Origin: Castellaniella sp. MT123
GTDB taxonomy: Bacteria; Pseudomonadota; Gammaproteobacteria; Burkholderiales; Burkholderiaceae_B
DNA: 64,000 nt
Direction of reading: 5' to 3'
NCBI RefSeq assembly: GCF_039614765.1
Contig: NZ_CP154879.1
Coordinates: 62,001-126,000, forward strand
Below the pieces are notes generated by a model. That model did no database searches and was not told the origin of the DNA. It was given only the letters and a program-made list of their open reading frames with translations. Both the position numbers and the translations under genes were made by a program. This document shows, piece by piece, positions 28,247 to 36,573 of this stretch. Positions within the stretch are counted from its first letter, which is position 1. The number at the start of each line of letters is the position of its first letter.

Positions 28247-29413
28247 TTACAGGGCGCCTGCCGCGGCCGGGTTTACAAGGACGCTGCGATCCACGTCCTG
28301 GATCCGGGTACGGCCGCAGAACGCCATCGTGACGTCCAGTTCGTTGGCCATGAGTTCCAGCGCCCGGACCACCCCGGCTTCACCGGCGGCGGCCAGCGCG
28401 TACAGGAAGGCTCGGCCGATCAGCACGCCGCGTGCGCCCAGCGCCACGGCGCGCAGGATATCCTGACCACTGCGGATGCCCCCGTCCATCAGGACTTCGA
28501 TCCGGTCGCCGACCGCCTGGGCGATGGCAGGCAGGGCGGCGATGGACGAGGGGGCGCCGTCCAGCTGGCGCCCGCCATGGTTCGACACGATCAGGGCATC
28601 GGCCCCGGCATCGACCGCGTGGCGGGCATCCTGCGGGTCCATGACGCCCTTGACGATCAGCTTGCCGCCCCAGCGTTCCTTGATCCAGGCCAGATCGTTC
28701 CAGTTCAGCGTCGGGTCGAACTGTTCGACCGTCCAGGATGCCAGCGATCGCATGTCGGCGACGCCGCGCGCATGACCGACGATGTTGCCGAAGCTGCGGC
28801 GTTGTGTGCGCAGCATGTCCAGACACCACTGGGGCTTGGTGCCCAGGTTGATCAGGTTGCCCAGGGTGGGACGCGGCGGCGTGGACAGGCCGTTCTTGAT
28901 GTCCTTGTGGCGCTGGCCCATGACCTGCAGGTCCAGTGTGACGACCAGCGCGGAACATCGTGCCGTGCGGGCGCGGTCGATCAGGCGGCCGATGAAATCG
29001 CGGTCGCGCATCACGTACAGCTGAAACCAGAAGGGCCGGCTGGTGTGCGCGGCCACGTCCTCGATCGAGCAGATGCTCATGGTCGACAACGTGAACGGTA
29101 CGCCGAAGCGTTCAGCCGCCCGGGCCGCCAGGATCTCGCCATCGGCGCGTTGCATGCCCGTCAGGCCCGTGGGCGCCAGGGCCACGGGCATCGCGACGTC
29201 TTCCCCCAGCATCCGGCTGCGCAGGCTGCGCTGGGCGATATCCACTGCGACGCGTTGGCGGAACTTCAGCGCCCGCAGGTCCGCCTCGTTGGCCCGATAC
29301 GTGGATTCCGTCCATGAGCCCGAGTCCATGTAGTCATAAAACATGCGGGGCACGCGCCGCCGGGCGATGCGTTGGAAGTCTTCGATGCAGGTGATCTTGT
29401 TCAGGGCAGGCAA
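28247..29413 (-). CDS. lldD: FMN-dependent alpha-hydroxyacid dehydrogenase (LldD-like)
   Basis: This 388-residue flavoenzyme oxidises an alpha-hydroxy acid, most likely L-lactate, to the keto acid. The active-site block SNHGGRQLDG spans 277-286, with His279 as catalytic base and Arg282 as substrate ligand; LAPTGLTGM, VTLDLQVMGQRHKDIKNG and MDGGIRSGQDILRAVALGA are the other FMN-site segments. It could be a mandelate- or glycolate-type relative. The start has 138 bp upstream before the beta-propeller gene stop, enough for its own promoter. Confidence 0.88.
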   Translation of the reverse strand: MPALNKITCIEDFQRIARRRVPRMFYDYMDSGSWTESTYRANEADLRALKFRQRVAVDIAQRSLRSRMLGEDVAMPVALAPTGLTGMQRADGEILAARAAERFGVPFTLSTMSICSIEDVAAHTSRPFWFQLYVMRDRDFIGRLIDRARTARCSALVVTLDLQVMGQRHKDIKNGLSTPPRPTLGNLINLGTKPQWCLDMLRTQRRSFGNIVGHARGVADMRSLASWTVEQFDPTLNWNDLAWIKERWGGKLIVKGVMDPQDARHAVDAGADALIVSNHGGRQLDGAPSSIAALPAIAQAVGDRIEVLMDGGIRSGQDILRAVALGARGVLIGRAFLYALAAAGEAGVVRALELMANELDVTMAFCGRTRIQDVDRSVLVNPAAAGAL

Positions 29414-29551
29414 GGGGGTCTCCGGTTGTCGGTGCCTGTTTTATACCCCTTTTTGGATAGCCCCGGTGCCGGCGCGCGAAGTCCGCGCGACCGGCGCTGG
29501 CGACCCGACGAGACTGCGTTTTATGTCCATCGGGTCGCTGCCCGGCCTGCT

Positions 29552-30838
29552 TCAGCGCAGGTTGCCGGTGTGGCCCAGCGAGTAGCGTCCGGGTTGCGGC
29601 CAGACCGTCAGGCCGTGAGGTTCCTGGCCGACCTTGATCTGGTTGACGGCTCCGGTCTTCGTGTCGATCCGGTAGACCATGTCGTCGAACCGGCCCGACA
29701 GCCAGAGCCATTTGCCATCGGCGCTGACGTTGCCCATATCGGGGCTGCCGCCGCCGGGAATCGGCCAGTCGGCGACGATCTTGTCGGTGGCGAAGTCCAT
29801 GACCGCCACACCGCCCTTGCCTTTAGGTTTGCCATGAATCGCGTGCGTGCCGCGGCTGGTGATGTACAGCGATTTTCCGTCGCGGCTGGGATACAAGCCG
29901 TGAGTGCCCAGGCCGACCGGGATGAAGCCGATCACCTTGAATGCGTCGCCATCGACGATGTGCACGCCGTCGGCTTCCATGTCGGCGATGTAGAAGCGCT
30001 TGCCGTCGGGCGAGATCCGCACGTCCTGCGGCATGCCTTTCCGGGGCATCTTCATTTTTTTGGCGTGCTTGGCATCAGCCGCGGTTTTTTCCTGCATGCG
30101 AGTCGCGGGCATGGGCAACTGCAGATAGCCGATGACCTTGTGGTTGACCATGTCGATCTTGGCCACGCTGCCGTCGAATTCGCAGGTGAACAGCGCGTAT
30201 TTTCCGTCGATGGAAAAATCCGCGTGGTTCAGGCCGCCGCATTGCGGCACGTCGATGGAATACTGCATGGCCATCGTGTGCGGATCACGGAAGTCCAGCC
30301 GCTTGCGCGCTTCGGCCACCACGATGGCGGACTTGCCGTCGGGCGTGAAGTACATGTTGTAGGGATCGTCGACAGCCACTTCCTTGCCAGGTTTGCCCGT
30401 AGCGGGATCAATCGGCGTCAGGCTGCCGTCATTGCTGCGCTCGGCATTGTTGGCGACCCACAGGGTACGCAGGTCCCACGAGGGCACCACATGCTGCGGA
30501 CCCTTGCCGACCTTGAACTTGTCCACGACCTTCAGCGTGTCGGGGTCGATCACGTAGACGTCGTTGGAGCGCAGATTGGGCACGTAGACGCGAGGCAGGT
30601 CCTTTTGCACGGCGGCGCTCAGGTGGCCAGGGCCTGTTTCGCTGTAGAGATTGTGCGGATTGATCACTGGCGGCATGCCCGGCACCGTCTGGATGGCGGC
30701 TGGTGCAGCCGATGCCTGGGCCGGCGCGGATGCCGCGGTTCCCGCTGCCTGGGCAGCCTGCGCCGCCGACAGGCCGATGGCCAGGATGGCGGCTGCGGAC
30801 AGGACCGCGCGCGGCGCGGACACTTTTTTCAATACCAC
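29552..30838 (-). CDS. Exported YVTN-type beta-propeller protein
   Basis: This 428-residue protein has an Ala-rich signal peptide (KKVSAPRAVLSAAAILAIGLSAAQAAQA). It continues with a seven-bladed-type propeller: repeated blocks such as PRVYVPNLRSNDVYVIDP, KRFYIADMEADGVHIVDG and KSLYITSRGTHAIHG follow the YVTN pattern. It likely acts in the periplasm as a binding or scaffolding protein. The GTG at 30838 is chosen because GGGAG lies 7 bases upstream. It starts 11 bp after the creatininase-family gene, so the two form an operon. Confidence 0.82.
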   Translation of the reverse strand: MVLKKVSAPRAVLSAAAILAIGLSAAQAAQAAGTAASAPAQASAAPAAIQTVPGMPPVINPHNLYSETGPGHLSAAVQKDLPRVYVPNLRSNDVYVIDPDTLKVVDKFKVGKGPQHVVPSWDLRTLWVANNAERSNDGSLTPIDPATGKPGKEVAVDDPYNMYFTPDGKSAIVVAEARKRLDFRDPHTMAMQYSIDVPQCGGLNHADFSIDGKYALFTCEFDGSVAKIDMVNHKVIGYLQLPMPATRMQEKTAADAKHAKKMKMPRKGMPQDVRISPDGKRFYIADMEADGVHIVDGDAFKVIGFIPVGLGTHGLYPSRDGKSLYITSRGTHAIHGKPKGKGGVAVMDFATDKIVADWPIPGGGSPDMGNVSADGKWLWLSGRFDDMVYRIDTKTGAVNQIKVGQEPHGLTVWPQPGRYSLGHTGNLR

Positions 30839-30849
30839 GATGAAACTCC

Positions 30850-31749
30850 CTATTTTTTGGCGGAGTGACTTTGAGAAGAGGGGACTTGAGCCGGGCGGCC
30901 TCCGGCCGCGTGCTGTTCGACCTGTCGACGGATGCTGGCGACCGACGTATCGACGATGAGGCGCACGCCGATCTGGCCGAGTTCGGCGCTGGATCGGGTG
31001 GGGTTGCCGTAGACCCCGTCGTGCACGGTCCATTGCCCGCCGTGCGGCAGCAGCTGGCTGCGTACCTGGGCAGGGTCCAGCGCCATCGACAAGGATGTAT
31101 CCGCCAGCCCCGCATGGGTGCCGATTTCGGCCGTGGAATAGCCACGTTTTTTCAATGCGTCGATGAACGCGGTCTGGGTAACCTGGTAGTAATCGAGCAA
31201 GGCATAGGCGCGCGCCCGAGGATCCGCCGCCCATTCCTTGTTCAGCCGGGTGGCGGCCTTTGTCTCGTTGCGCTGGTAGCCGCCGTGATCGCCCAGAAAG
31301 AAGATGTCCTTGAAGCCGTGCTGCCGGAAGCTGCGGGCGGCCGATTCCAGCACGGATTCGAAGACGGGTTCGGGCACCGAGATGGTGCCTGTGAAGCGCA
31401 TATGGGCCGTCGGGGGCGTGATCGAACCTTCCGGGACGTAGGCGATGGTCGGCGCCACCACCGCGTTGCCCAGTTCCTGGGCGATCCTGCCGGCCAGGAT
31501 ATGGACGCGGGCATTATGCTTGCCCAGCGCGATGTTCGGTCCGCTTTGCTCGGTGCCGCCGATAGGGATCAGGATGGTGGTGGTGCCCGCCGCGATCCGG
31601 TCGCGCAGCTCGGGCGAGGTCATGTCTTCCAGATAGACGGTGGATGGCGCACGAGCCAGGGCGGCGGTGTCGAACCCCGCCACACAAGTCAGGGTCAGGC
31701 AGATGGCGGACAGAGTGCGCCAGCGCTGCGGGTGATGCGATCGAAGCAT
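30850..31749 (-). CDS. Exported creatininase-family protein with altered metal site
   Basis: This 299-residue protein has a signal peptide (to about LARA, residue 34) and a creatininase/MftE fold. GGTEQSGPNIALGKHN (64-79) aligns with the family EQHGPHLPLxTD metal motif but reads EQSGPN..KH, so the usual His and Asp ligands are Ser69 and His78. GDHGGYQRN (153-161) and THAGLADTS retain the second half of the site. Most relatives are cytoplasmic, so export is notable. It precedes the beta-propeller gene; the substrate is unknown. Confidence 0.78.
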   Translation of the reverse strand: MLRSHHPQRWRTLSAICLTLTCVAGFDTAALARAPSTVYLEDMTSPELRDRIAAGTTTILIPIGGTEQSGPNIALGKHNARVHILAGRIAQELGNAVVAPTIAYVPEGSITPPTAHMRFTGTISVPEPVFESVLESAARSFRQHGFKDIFFLGDHGGYQRNETKAATRLNKEWAADPRARAYALLDYYQVTQTAFIDALKKRGYSTAEIGTHAGLADTSLSMALDPAQVRSQLLPHGGQWTVHDGVYGNPTRSSAELGQIGVRLIVDTSVASIRRQVEQHAAGGRPAQVPSSQSHSAKK

Positions 31750-31889
31750 GAAAAGCCGCCTTTGCTCGGAAAAACCGGCAACGACGACCGTGTTGCCCGG
31801 GTGCGTGTTTTATACTACCAAGCTGCCGCGACGTGTTTGTCCACCTGTGACGCGGTATCCCGGGTGTTGCGTTCATGCACCGCCGCAGT

Positions 31890-31964
31890 GTCTCCTTAGT
31901 TAAATGGATATAACTTTCCCCTCCTAAGGGAAGATTGCAGGTTCGATTCCTGCAGGAGACGCCA
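31890..31964 (+). tRNA. tRNA-Arg (anticodon CCT)
   Basis: The acceptor arms GTCTCCT and AGGAGAC pair, followed by G and encoded CCA at 31962-31964. The anticodon stem TTCCC/GGGAA encloses CTCCTAA, giving anticodon CCT. The T-arm TGCAGGTTCGATTCCTGCA is standard. TATACT at 31811-31816 may be part of its promoter, though the spacing is long. tRNA-Arg genes are common integration sites, and an AT-rich operon begins 9 bp downstream. Confidence 0.96.
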
Positions 31965-31973
31965 GTACGGCGA

Positions 31974-32957
31974 TCAGCCGTGCTTTATCCAATACATGAC
32001 GCCCCATATCAAAGGCCATGTCGCCAGACTTACGCAAAGAATGATCGCGAAGCTCCATAGCGCCACAGGATGGGATCGCGGACGATTTGTCGGGCCGTTC
32101 GCATCGGCCTGTCGTTGATCCATCATGTTGCCATCGACAGCCGGTCCTGCTGACGACCGAGCAGGTTCGATCGGGCGGGTGACCGTGTCGTGTGCCAAAA
32201 CAAGTTCAACATCACCAAGTGCGGCATCGAGAGTCGTCTTGCGCGTGAATAAGCTGCCCGCTGGCGGCGCTCCCAAACGCTGACGTTGGCGGCGGATAAT
32301 GCGGCTTTCGCAAAGGACAAACACGACGCACAACAAAGGCACGACGATGGTCAGCGCCGGTGCCTGGGTATCGACCCAGGTAGACAGGAGCGGGTCCGAA
32401 ACCGCCAGTTGCCCGGCAATCCAGCCAAGCAAGATGCTGCCGGCAGGGACAAGTTCCGGGTATTTTTGGAACAACCGGTTGACAAACAGGCTCCCGGTCA
32501 TCAACAGCGGCATGCTCAACAACAGGCCCAGTATCAGATAGACCACATCTCCTTGAGCGACGGCGGCAATCGCAACGACATTGTCCATGCTCATTGCAAA
32601 ATCCGCCGCGACAACCATGGCTACCGCGGATCCCAAGCTGCCAGCGGCCGATGACCCGGCTTCGTGCGATGGGTCTTCGAGCGCCAGCAGCAGCTTGATC
32701 GCAATGACCGCCAATAACACGGCCCCGATCAATTTCAGAAAAGGAACTTCAAGCAGGAAACTGACGACCGTCGTCAGCAGAATACGCGATACGATCGCAA
32801 TCGCGGTGCCTATCATGATGGCGCGTGCCATCAAGGGCCTTGGCAAAGAACGACAGGCCAATGCAATCACAAGCGCGTTATCGCCGCTCAGGATCAAATC
32901 CAGAAAGAAAATCTGGAATATCGCGCTTGGCGCATGGACAAGGCTATTGAATTCCAT
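31974..32957 (-). CDS. TerC-family metal transporter (YjbE type)
   Basis: This 327-residue membrane protein carries the TerC signatures FLDLILSGDNALVIALA (~15-31) and DFAMSMDNVVAIAAVA (~118-133), whose Asp/Asn residues line the predicted metal site. It is a YjbE-like member; relatives export manganese. A charged loop (~225-295) and a C-terminal membrane segment follow, longer than typical. The ATG at 32957 (MEFNSLVHA) is preferred over the upstream in-frame start at 32990. It is the last gene of the hflK2-hflC2-NRAMP-terC operon. Confidence 0.85.
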   Translation of the reverse strand: MEFNSLVHAPSAIFQIFFLDLILSGDNALVIALACRSLPRPLMARAIMIGTAIAIVSRILLTTVVSFLLEVPFLKLIGAVLLAVIAIKLLLALEDPSHEAGSSAAGSLGSAVAMVVAADFAMSMDNVVAIAAVAQGDVVYLILGLLLSMPLLMTGSLFVNRLFQKYPELVPAGSILLGWIAGQLAVSDPLLSTWVDTQAPALTIVVPLLCVVFVLCESRIIRRQRQRLGAPPAGSLFTRKTTLDAALGDVELVLAHDTVTRPIEPARSSAGPAVDGNMMDQRQADANGPTNRPRSHPVALWSFAIILCVSLATWPLIWGVMYWIKHG

Positions 32958-32999
32958 TGTGGACACCCTGGTGCGCGGGCCGGCAGCCACGGAGAGTTC

Positions 33000-34238
33000 T
33001 CATCCCAGTGCCCCGCTGATACCAGCGTACAAACCGACGCTGGCGGTAATGAGAAAAATAGCCGCTACACAACATGCATAAGCGCCCTTCAGGCGATGCT
33101 GCGCGGGTAATTCGTTCCGAGCCAGCCAGTAAAGAAATCCCAACGCCACGGGCAACAACAAGGCGTTGATGACTCCCGTGGCAATCGCCAGGCGCACCAG
33201 ATTGACGCCCGACGAAACCAGTATGGCGCCCGCCAGCAGCATCAAGCCAAATGCGGCGTAAAACCACGGCGCATCGCGTGGGTGGTCGGCCAGGGAATGG
33301 CGTCTGCCAGAAATTTCGCCCATCGCCCACGCGGCGGATAGACACACAACGATGGTAGCGACCAGCGCGCCGCCGCTGAGTGCAATGGCAAAGGTTATCC
33401 GCCCGGCGTTTTCGCCTAAAACCGCAGTGAACGCCTGCGCAATTTGCGGCACACTGTCCAGGATCATGCCGCCGCCGTGCGCGCCAAAGGCCGCGGCTGC
33501 TGCAATCAGCACGGCTGCTGTAATAATCTGACATAATACAGCGCCGCTGAATGTATCCAGCCGGGCTGCCTTGAGATGAGAAATATCCAGGCCTTTGTCA
33601 ATCAAGGCCGATTGCTGATAGAAAATGGTCCACGGCATAATGCTGGTGCCCAGATTGGCCGCGAGTAAATATAAATAATTGCGGTCAGTCAAAGGCATGT
33701 CCTTCAACTGGGCAAGCATTTGTCCATAATCTGGCCGAGCGTGCCAGGCCACGACAAAAAACGCGAACTCGAAAACACCCAGCACAAGGGCAACCCGCTC
33801 GACGGTGTTATAGTTGCCCGAGCACACCATCGCAAATATGGCCAGTGCAACGATGCCAACTGTTTGCCAGACGGGTACCCCGAACAGCTGTCCGACTCCA
33901 GCCAGGCCGCTCATTTCGGTGACCAGGGCGCCGAAGCAACTGATGATCAAGGTCACCATGGGCACGGTGGCGACCCAGGGGCCAAAGCGTTTCAAAATCA
34001 GCTCGCCATAACCTTTGCCGGTTGACAGTGCAAGCCGGACGGTGAGCTCTTGGGCGACGAACAGCAAGGGAATAATGAGAAGCTGCAGCAGCAGCAGCCG
34101 GTAGCCCCACTGGGCTCCGCTCTGGGCGGCGGTAATCACGCTGCCGGCATCGGTATCGGCTAGCATGACGACCAGACCGGGCCCGGCGACAGAAGCAAAC
34201 CTTTTCAGGCGAGTCAGCGATAAGGTCTGAGTGATCAC
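33000..34238 (-). CDS. NRAMP-family divalent metal transporter, variant binding motif
   Basis: This 412-residue protein has about 11 hydrophobic segments of the NRAMP (SLC11) fold. The TM1 motif is LADTDAGSVITAAQSGAQWGY instead of the DPGN of classical Mn/Fe importers, and the TM6 motif is SIMPWTIFYQQSALIDKG (MPW instead of MPH). These fit a divergent NRAMP branch whose metal may be Mn or Mg. The GTG start at 34238 overlaps the hflC2 stop by 4 bp. Confidence 0.83.
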   Translation of the reverse strand: MITQTLSLTRLKRFASVAGPGLVVMLADTDAGSVITAAQSGAQWGYRLLLLQLLIIPLLFVAQELTVRLALSTGKGYGELILKRFGPWVATVPMVTLIISCFGALVTEMSGLAGVGQLFGVPVWQTVGIVALAIFAMVCSGNYNTVERVALVLGVFEFAFFVVAWHARPDYGQMLAQLKDMPLTDRNYLYLLAANLGTSIMPWTIFYQQSALIDKGLDISHLKAARLDTFSGAVLCQIITAAVLIAAAAAFGAHGGGMILDSVPQIAQAFTAVLGENAGRITFAIALSGGALVATIVVCLSAAWAMGEISGRRHSLADHPRDAPWFYAAFGLMLLAGAILVSSGVNLVRLAIATGVINALLLPVALGFLYWLARNELPAQHRLKGAYACCVAAIFLITASVGLYAGISGALG

Positions 34239-35113
34239 GGCTTGGGGGTGGCGGGGCCATGCTCGAAGTCGTGCAGCACAGCAGCGTCTGGAGACAACAC
34301 CAGCGTAATCGCGGAATTGGCCAATGCTTCGCGATAGGTTTGTAACGAACGGTCGAATTTATAGAAGCCGGGGTCGCTGCGGAAAGCATTCGCCATGACG
34401 TCGTTGGCTTGTGCGTCGGCCTGGCCATAAATAATGGCGCTTTGGCGCTGAGCTTGCGACAAGATGACGGTACGCTCACTATCGGCTTTTGCGCGTATCT
34501 GCTGTGCCCATTCGTTGCCTTGCGCGCGGAGTTGGCTGGCCTCTTGCTGCCGAGCGGATTTCATCCGGTTATAGATGGCTTGGCTGGTTGCCAGAGGCAA
34601 ATCCGCACGGTGCAATCGGACTTCCGTTACCTGCAAACCCAAAGGCGGCGCGTGCTGCACGACCTCTTGCTGAATCAAGGACGCAATCTTGCCGCGCTCC
34701 GACGACAATAGTTCCTGGATCTTGACCTTACCCAGTTCACGGCGCAGCGACGTGCTGACCAATTGCGTCAGTTGTATCCTGGCTTGCTGCTCGGTGCGCA
34801 CAGACTGGTAAAACCGCAAAGGGTCGGTGATGCGGTATCGGGTATAGGTTTCCACTTCCAGGCGTTTCTCATCGCCCAGAATCACTTCCTCCGGAGGCGG
34901 TGCGAGCGTTTGTAGACGATCGTCGTAATACTGCACCGAATCCACCAGCGGCAATTTAAACTTGAGTCCTGGCTGCTCATCCACCTTTATGGCCGCGCCA
35001 AGCCGGATGACCAAGGTTTTCTGTCCTTCTTCCACGGTATAAACACTGGAGGACAGCAGCCACAATACGGCTACCGCCGTCACCGCGACCGTAATGCGTA
35101 TAGCCCGCTGCAT
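34235..35113 (-). CDS. hflC: HflC-like SPFH membrane protein (second copy)
   Basis: This 292-residue protein has an N-terminal membrane anchor (~5-25) and an SPFH/Band-7 domain (VYTVEEGQKTLVIRLG onward), then a helical Ala/Gln-rich region (AKADSERTVILSQAQRQSAIIYGQADAQA) as in HflC. HflK-HflC multimers cage the FtsH protease in E. coli. The usual hflKC of betaproteobacteria lies by hfq and hflX, which are absent here, so this looks like a second, specialised pair. It overlaps hflK2 by ATGA and the NRAMP gene by GTGA. Confidence 0.82.
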   Translation of the reverse strand: MQRAIRITVAVTAVAVLWLLSSSVYTVEEGQKTLVIRLGAAIKVDEQPGLKFKLPLVDSVQYYDDRLQTLAPPPEEVILGDEKRLEVETYTRYRITDPLRFYQSVRTEQQARIQLTQLVSTSLRRELGKVKIQELLSSERGKIASLIQQEVVQHAPPLGLQVTEVRLHRADLPLATSQAIYNRMKSARQQEASQLRAQGNEWAQQIRAKADSERTVILSQAQRQSAIIYGQADAQANDVMANAFRSDPGFYKFDRSLQTYREALANSAITLVLSPDAAVLHDFEHGPATPKP

Positions 35114-36171
35114 CAGTGTGCTCCAGCCGGTTGGACTTTGTCTTGCAACGACATATAAGGCACGACGCCGGACACGCCCTTTCCGGACGAGTCAATCACG
35201 ACCTTGCCGGCCTTTTTAAACACTTCATCCATGCTTTCCATATAAAGGCGCCATGACGTGACGTCCTTGGCCTTGGTGTAGCTTTGTTCTATTGCTTGAA
35301 ATTGCTGGGCTTTGCCTTGCGCCAGATTGATGGTCTTGGTTTTGTAGGCCAATGCCTCCTGCATAATGCGATCGGCCTGGCCACGCGCTTTGGGGATGAC
35401 GTCATTGCTATAGGCTTGAGCCTCATTTCGCTCCCGCTCCTGGTCGGCCCGAGCGCGCTGGACGTCATTGAAAGCGTCAATCACGGCAGACGGCGGGTCT
35501 ACCCGCTGCATCTGTACCTGCGTCACCAGAATACCGGCATGTTCCTCGTCCAGCCACTTCTGGAGCAAGGTGCGGGTTTCGTCAGCCACCTGCTGGCGCT
35601 GATTGGACATGGCCGCTTGAATGGGGGTGTGCGAGACCGTATGGCGTAAGGCACTTTCGGCTGCAATGATTAGCGAGATTTCTGGATCTTTCACCTTGAA
35701 CAGAAAGTCTCCCGCGTTCTTGATGCGCCAAAACACGGTGCAATCGGCCTCGACAATATTTTCGTCTCCCGTCAGCATCTGCTTTTCGCGCGAATTGGTG
35801 CTCTGCGTCTGAGGGCCGCCTTCGTACAAATTGGCCAGATGGATCTGATTGATCTGGGTGACCTTGGGGAGGTAAACAGTTTCTATCGGCCACGGAAAAT
35901 GGTAATGCAAACCAGGTTCGGTTGTGCTTATCCATTTTCCAAAACGCAGCTCAAGTCCCTGTTCTTCGGGCTGGACCTTGTAGATGCCGCTGGCCAGCCA
36001 GGCAATCACGATGAGGGATGAGAGCAACCACAAGCCGCGGCCTTCAAGTCCCAGCACACGCAGGCCATAACGCATTCTGTGAAATAGCCCATTGCCGGTT
36101 TGATTGGGCGCGGAGGCATCCGGGTGCGCAGCATCGGGCATAACGCCACCTTCATCATTTTGTGAAGACAT
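35113..36171 (-). CDS. hflK: HflK-like SPFH membrane protein (second copy)
   Basis: This 352-residue protein has a polar N-terminus, one membrane segment (LWLLSSLIVIAWLASGIY, ~48-65) and an SPFH domain (VQPEEQGLELRFGKWISTTEPGLHYHFPWPIE) with the helical NDVQRARADQERERNEAQAYSND region typical of HflK. It forms complexes with HflC. The ATG at 36171 (MSSQNDEGG) is chosen; the frame is open to 36318, but those extra residues look unlike HflK and would cover a structured leader. First gene of the four-gene operon. Confidence 0.82.
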   Translation of the reverse strand: MSSQNDEGGVMPDAAHPDASAPNQTGNGLFHRMRYGLRVLGLEGRGLWLLSSLIVIAWLASGIYKVQPEEQGLELRFGKWISTTEPGLHYHFPWPIETVYLPKVTQINQIHLANLYEGGPQTQSTNSREKQMLTGDENIVEADCTVFWRIKNAGDFLFKVKDPEISLIIAAESALRHTVSHTPIQAAMSNQRQQVADETRTLLQKWLDEEHAGILVTQVQMQRVDPPSAVIDAFNDVQRARADQERERNEAQAYSNDVIPKARGQADRIMQEALAYKTKTINLAQGKAQQFQAIEQSYTKAKDVTSWRLYMESMDEVFKKAGKVVIDSSGKGVSGVVPYMSLQDKVQPAGAH

Positions 36172-36573
36172 GGTGCTTTGAAATACTCGAAATAGGGGAA
36201 TCCTGGCCCAGGAAAGCCTACATGCTTTTGGGAACTCAGCATTAAATAACAGAAATGCTGAATAAACGCTTAATCGAAGTTTCCGCTGGCTAAGCCGGTT
36301 TTTGTAGGTATCCATCATGTGGGTACCGTGATTTCCATCGCTTCAAGAGCCGCCAGTCTGGCCGGCCCCAGACGCCTGCCCATGCGCGTTCAGCGTCGCG
36401 CGGCGGGTTCTGTTTCTATTTTGCAACTCGCTATTACTATGTGTTTATTGTATATTTATTTATGTCATAATTGACATGGGTTCATCGGGCCGTACTTTGA
36501 TTCCCATTTTTTTTGACAGTTTTTGAGGGTGTGTTCCTGCACTTTCATGATGGTTCCCTGAGGTAACGGCCGG
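36172..36573. other. Divergent region between hflK2 and pelA with structured leader and palindrome
   Basis: No gene is supported in these 402 bases. Towards hflK2 there are three hairpins: TCCTGG/CCAGGA (36201-36213), TCAGCATT/AATGCTGA (36236-36261) and GTCTGG/CCAGAC (36356-36373), suggesting a structured 5' leader on the minus strand. Towards pelA a very AT-rich block (36421-36477) ends in the inverted repeat ATGTCA-TAAT-TGACAT (36462-36477). A TTGACA at 36513 lacks a good -10 partner. Confidence 0.5.
36462..36477. promoter_or_regulatory. Candidate operator upstream of pelA
   Basis: ATGTCA and TGACAT are exact reverse complements around TAAT. The 16-bp palindrome lies at the downstream edge of an AT-rich block about 100 bp before pelA and could bind a dimeric regulator of the pel operon. 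Nothing identifies the protein. Confidence 0.35.
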
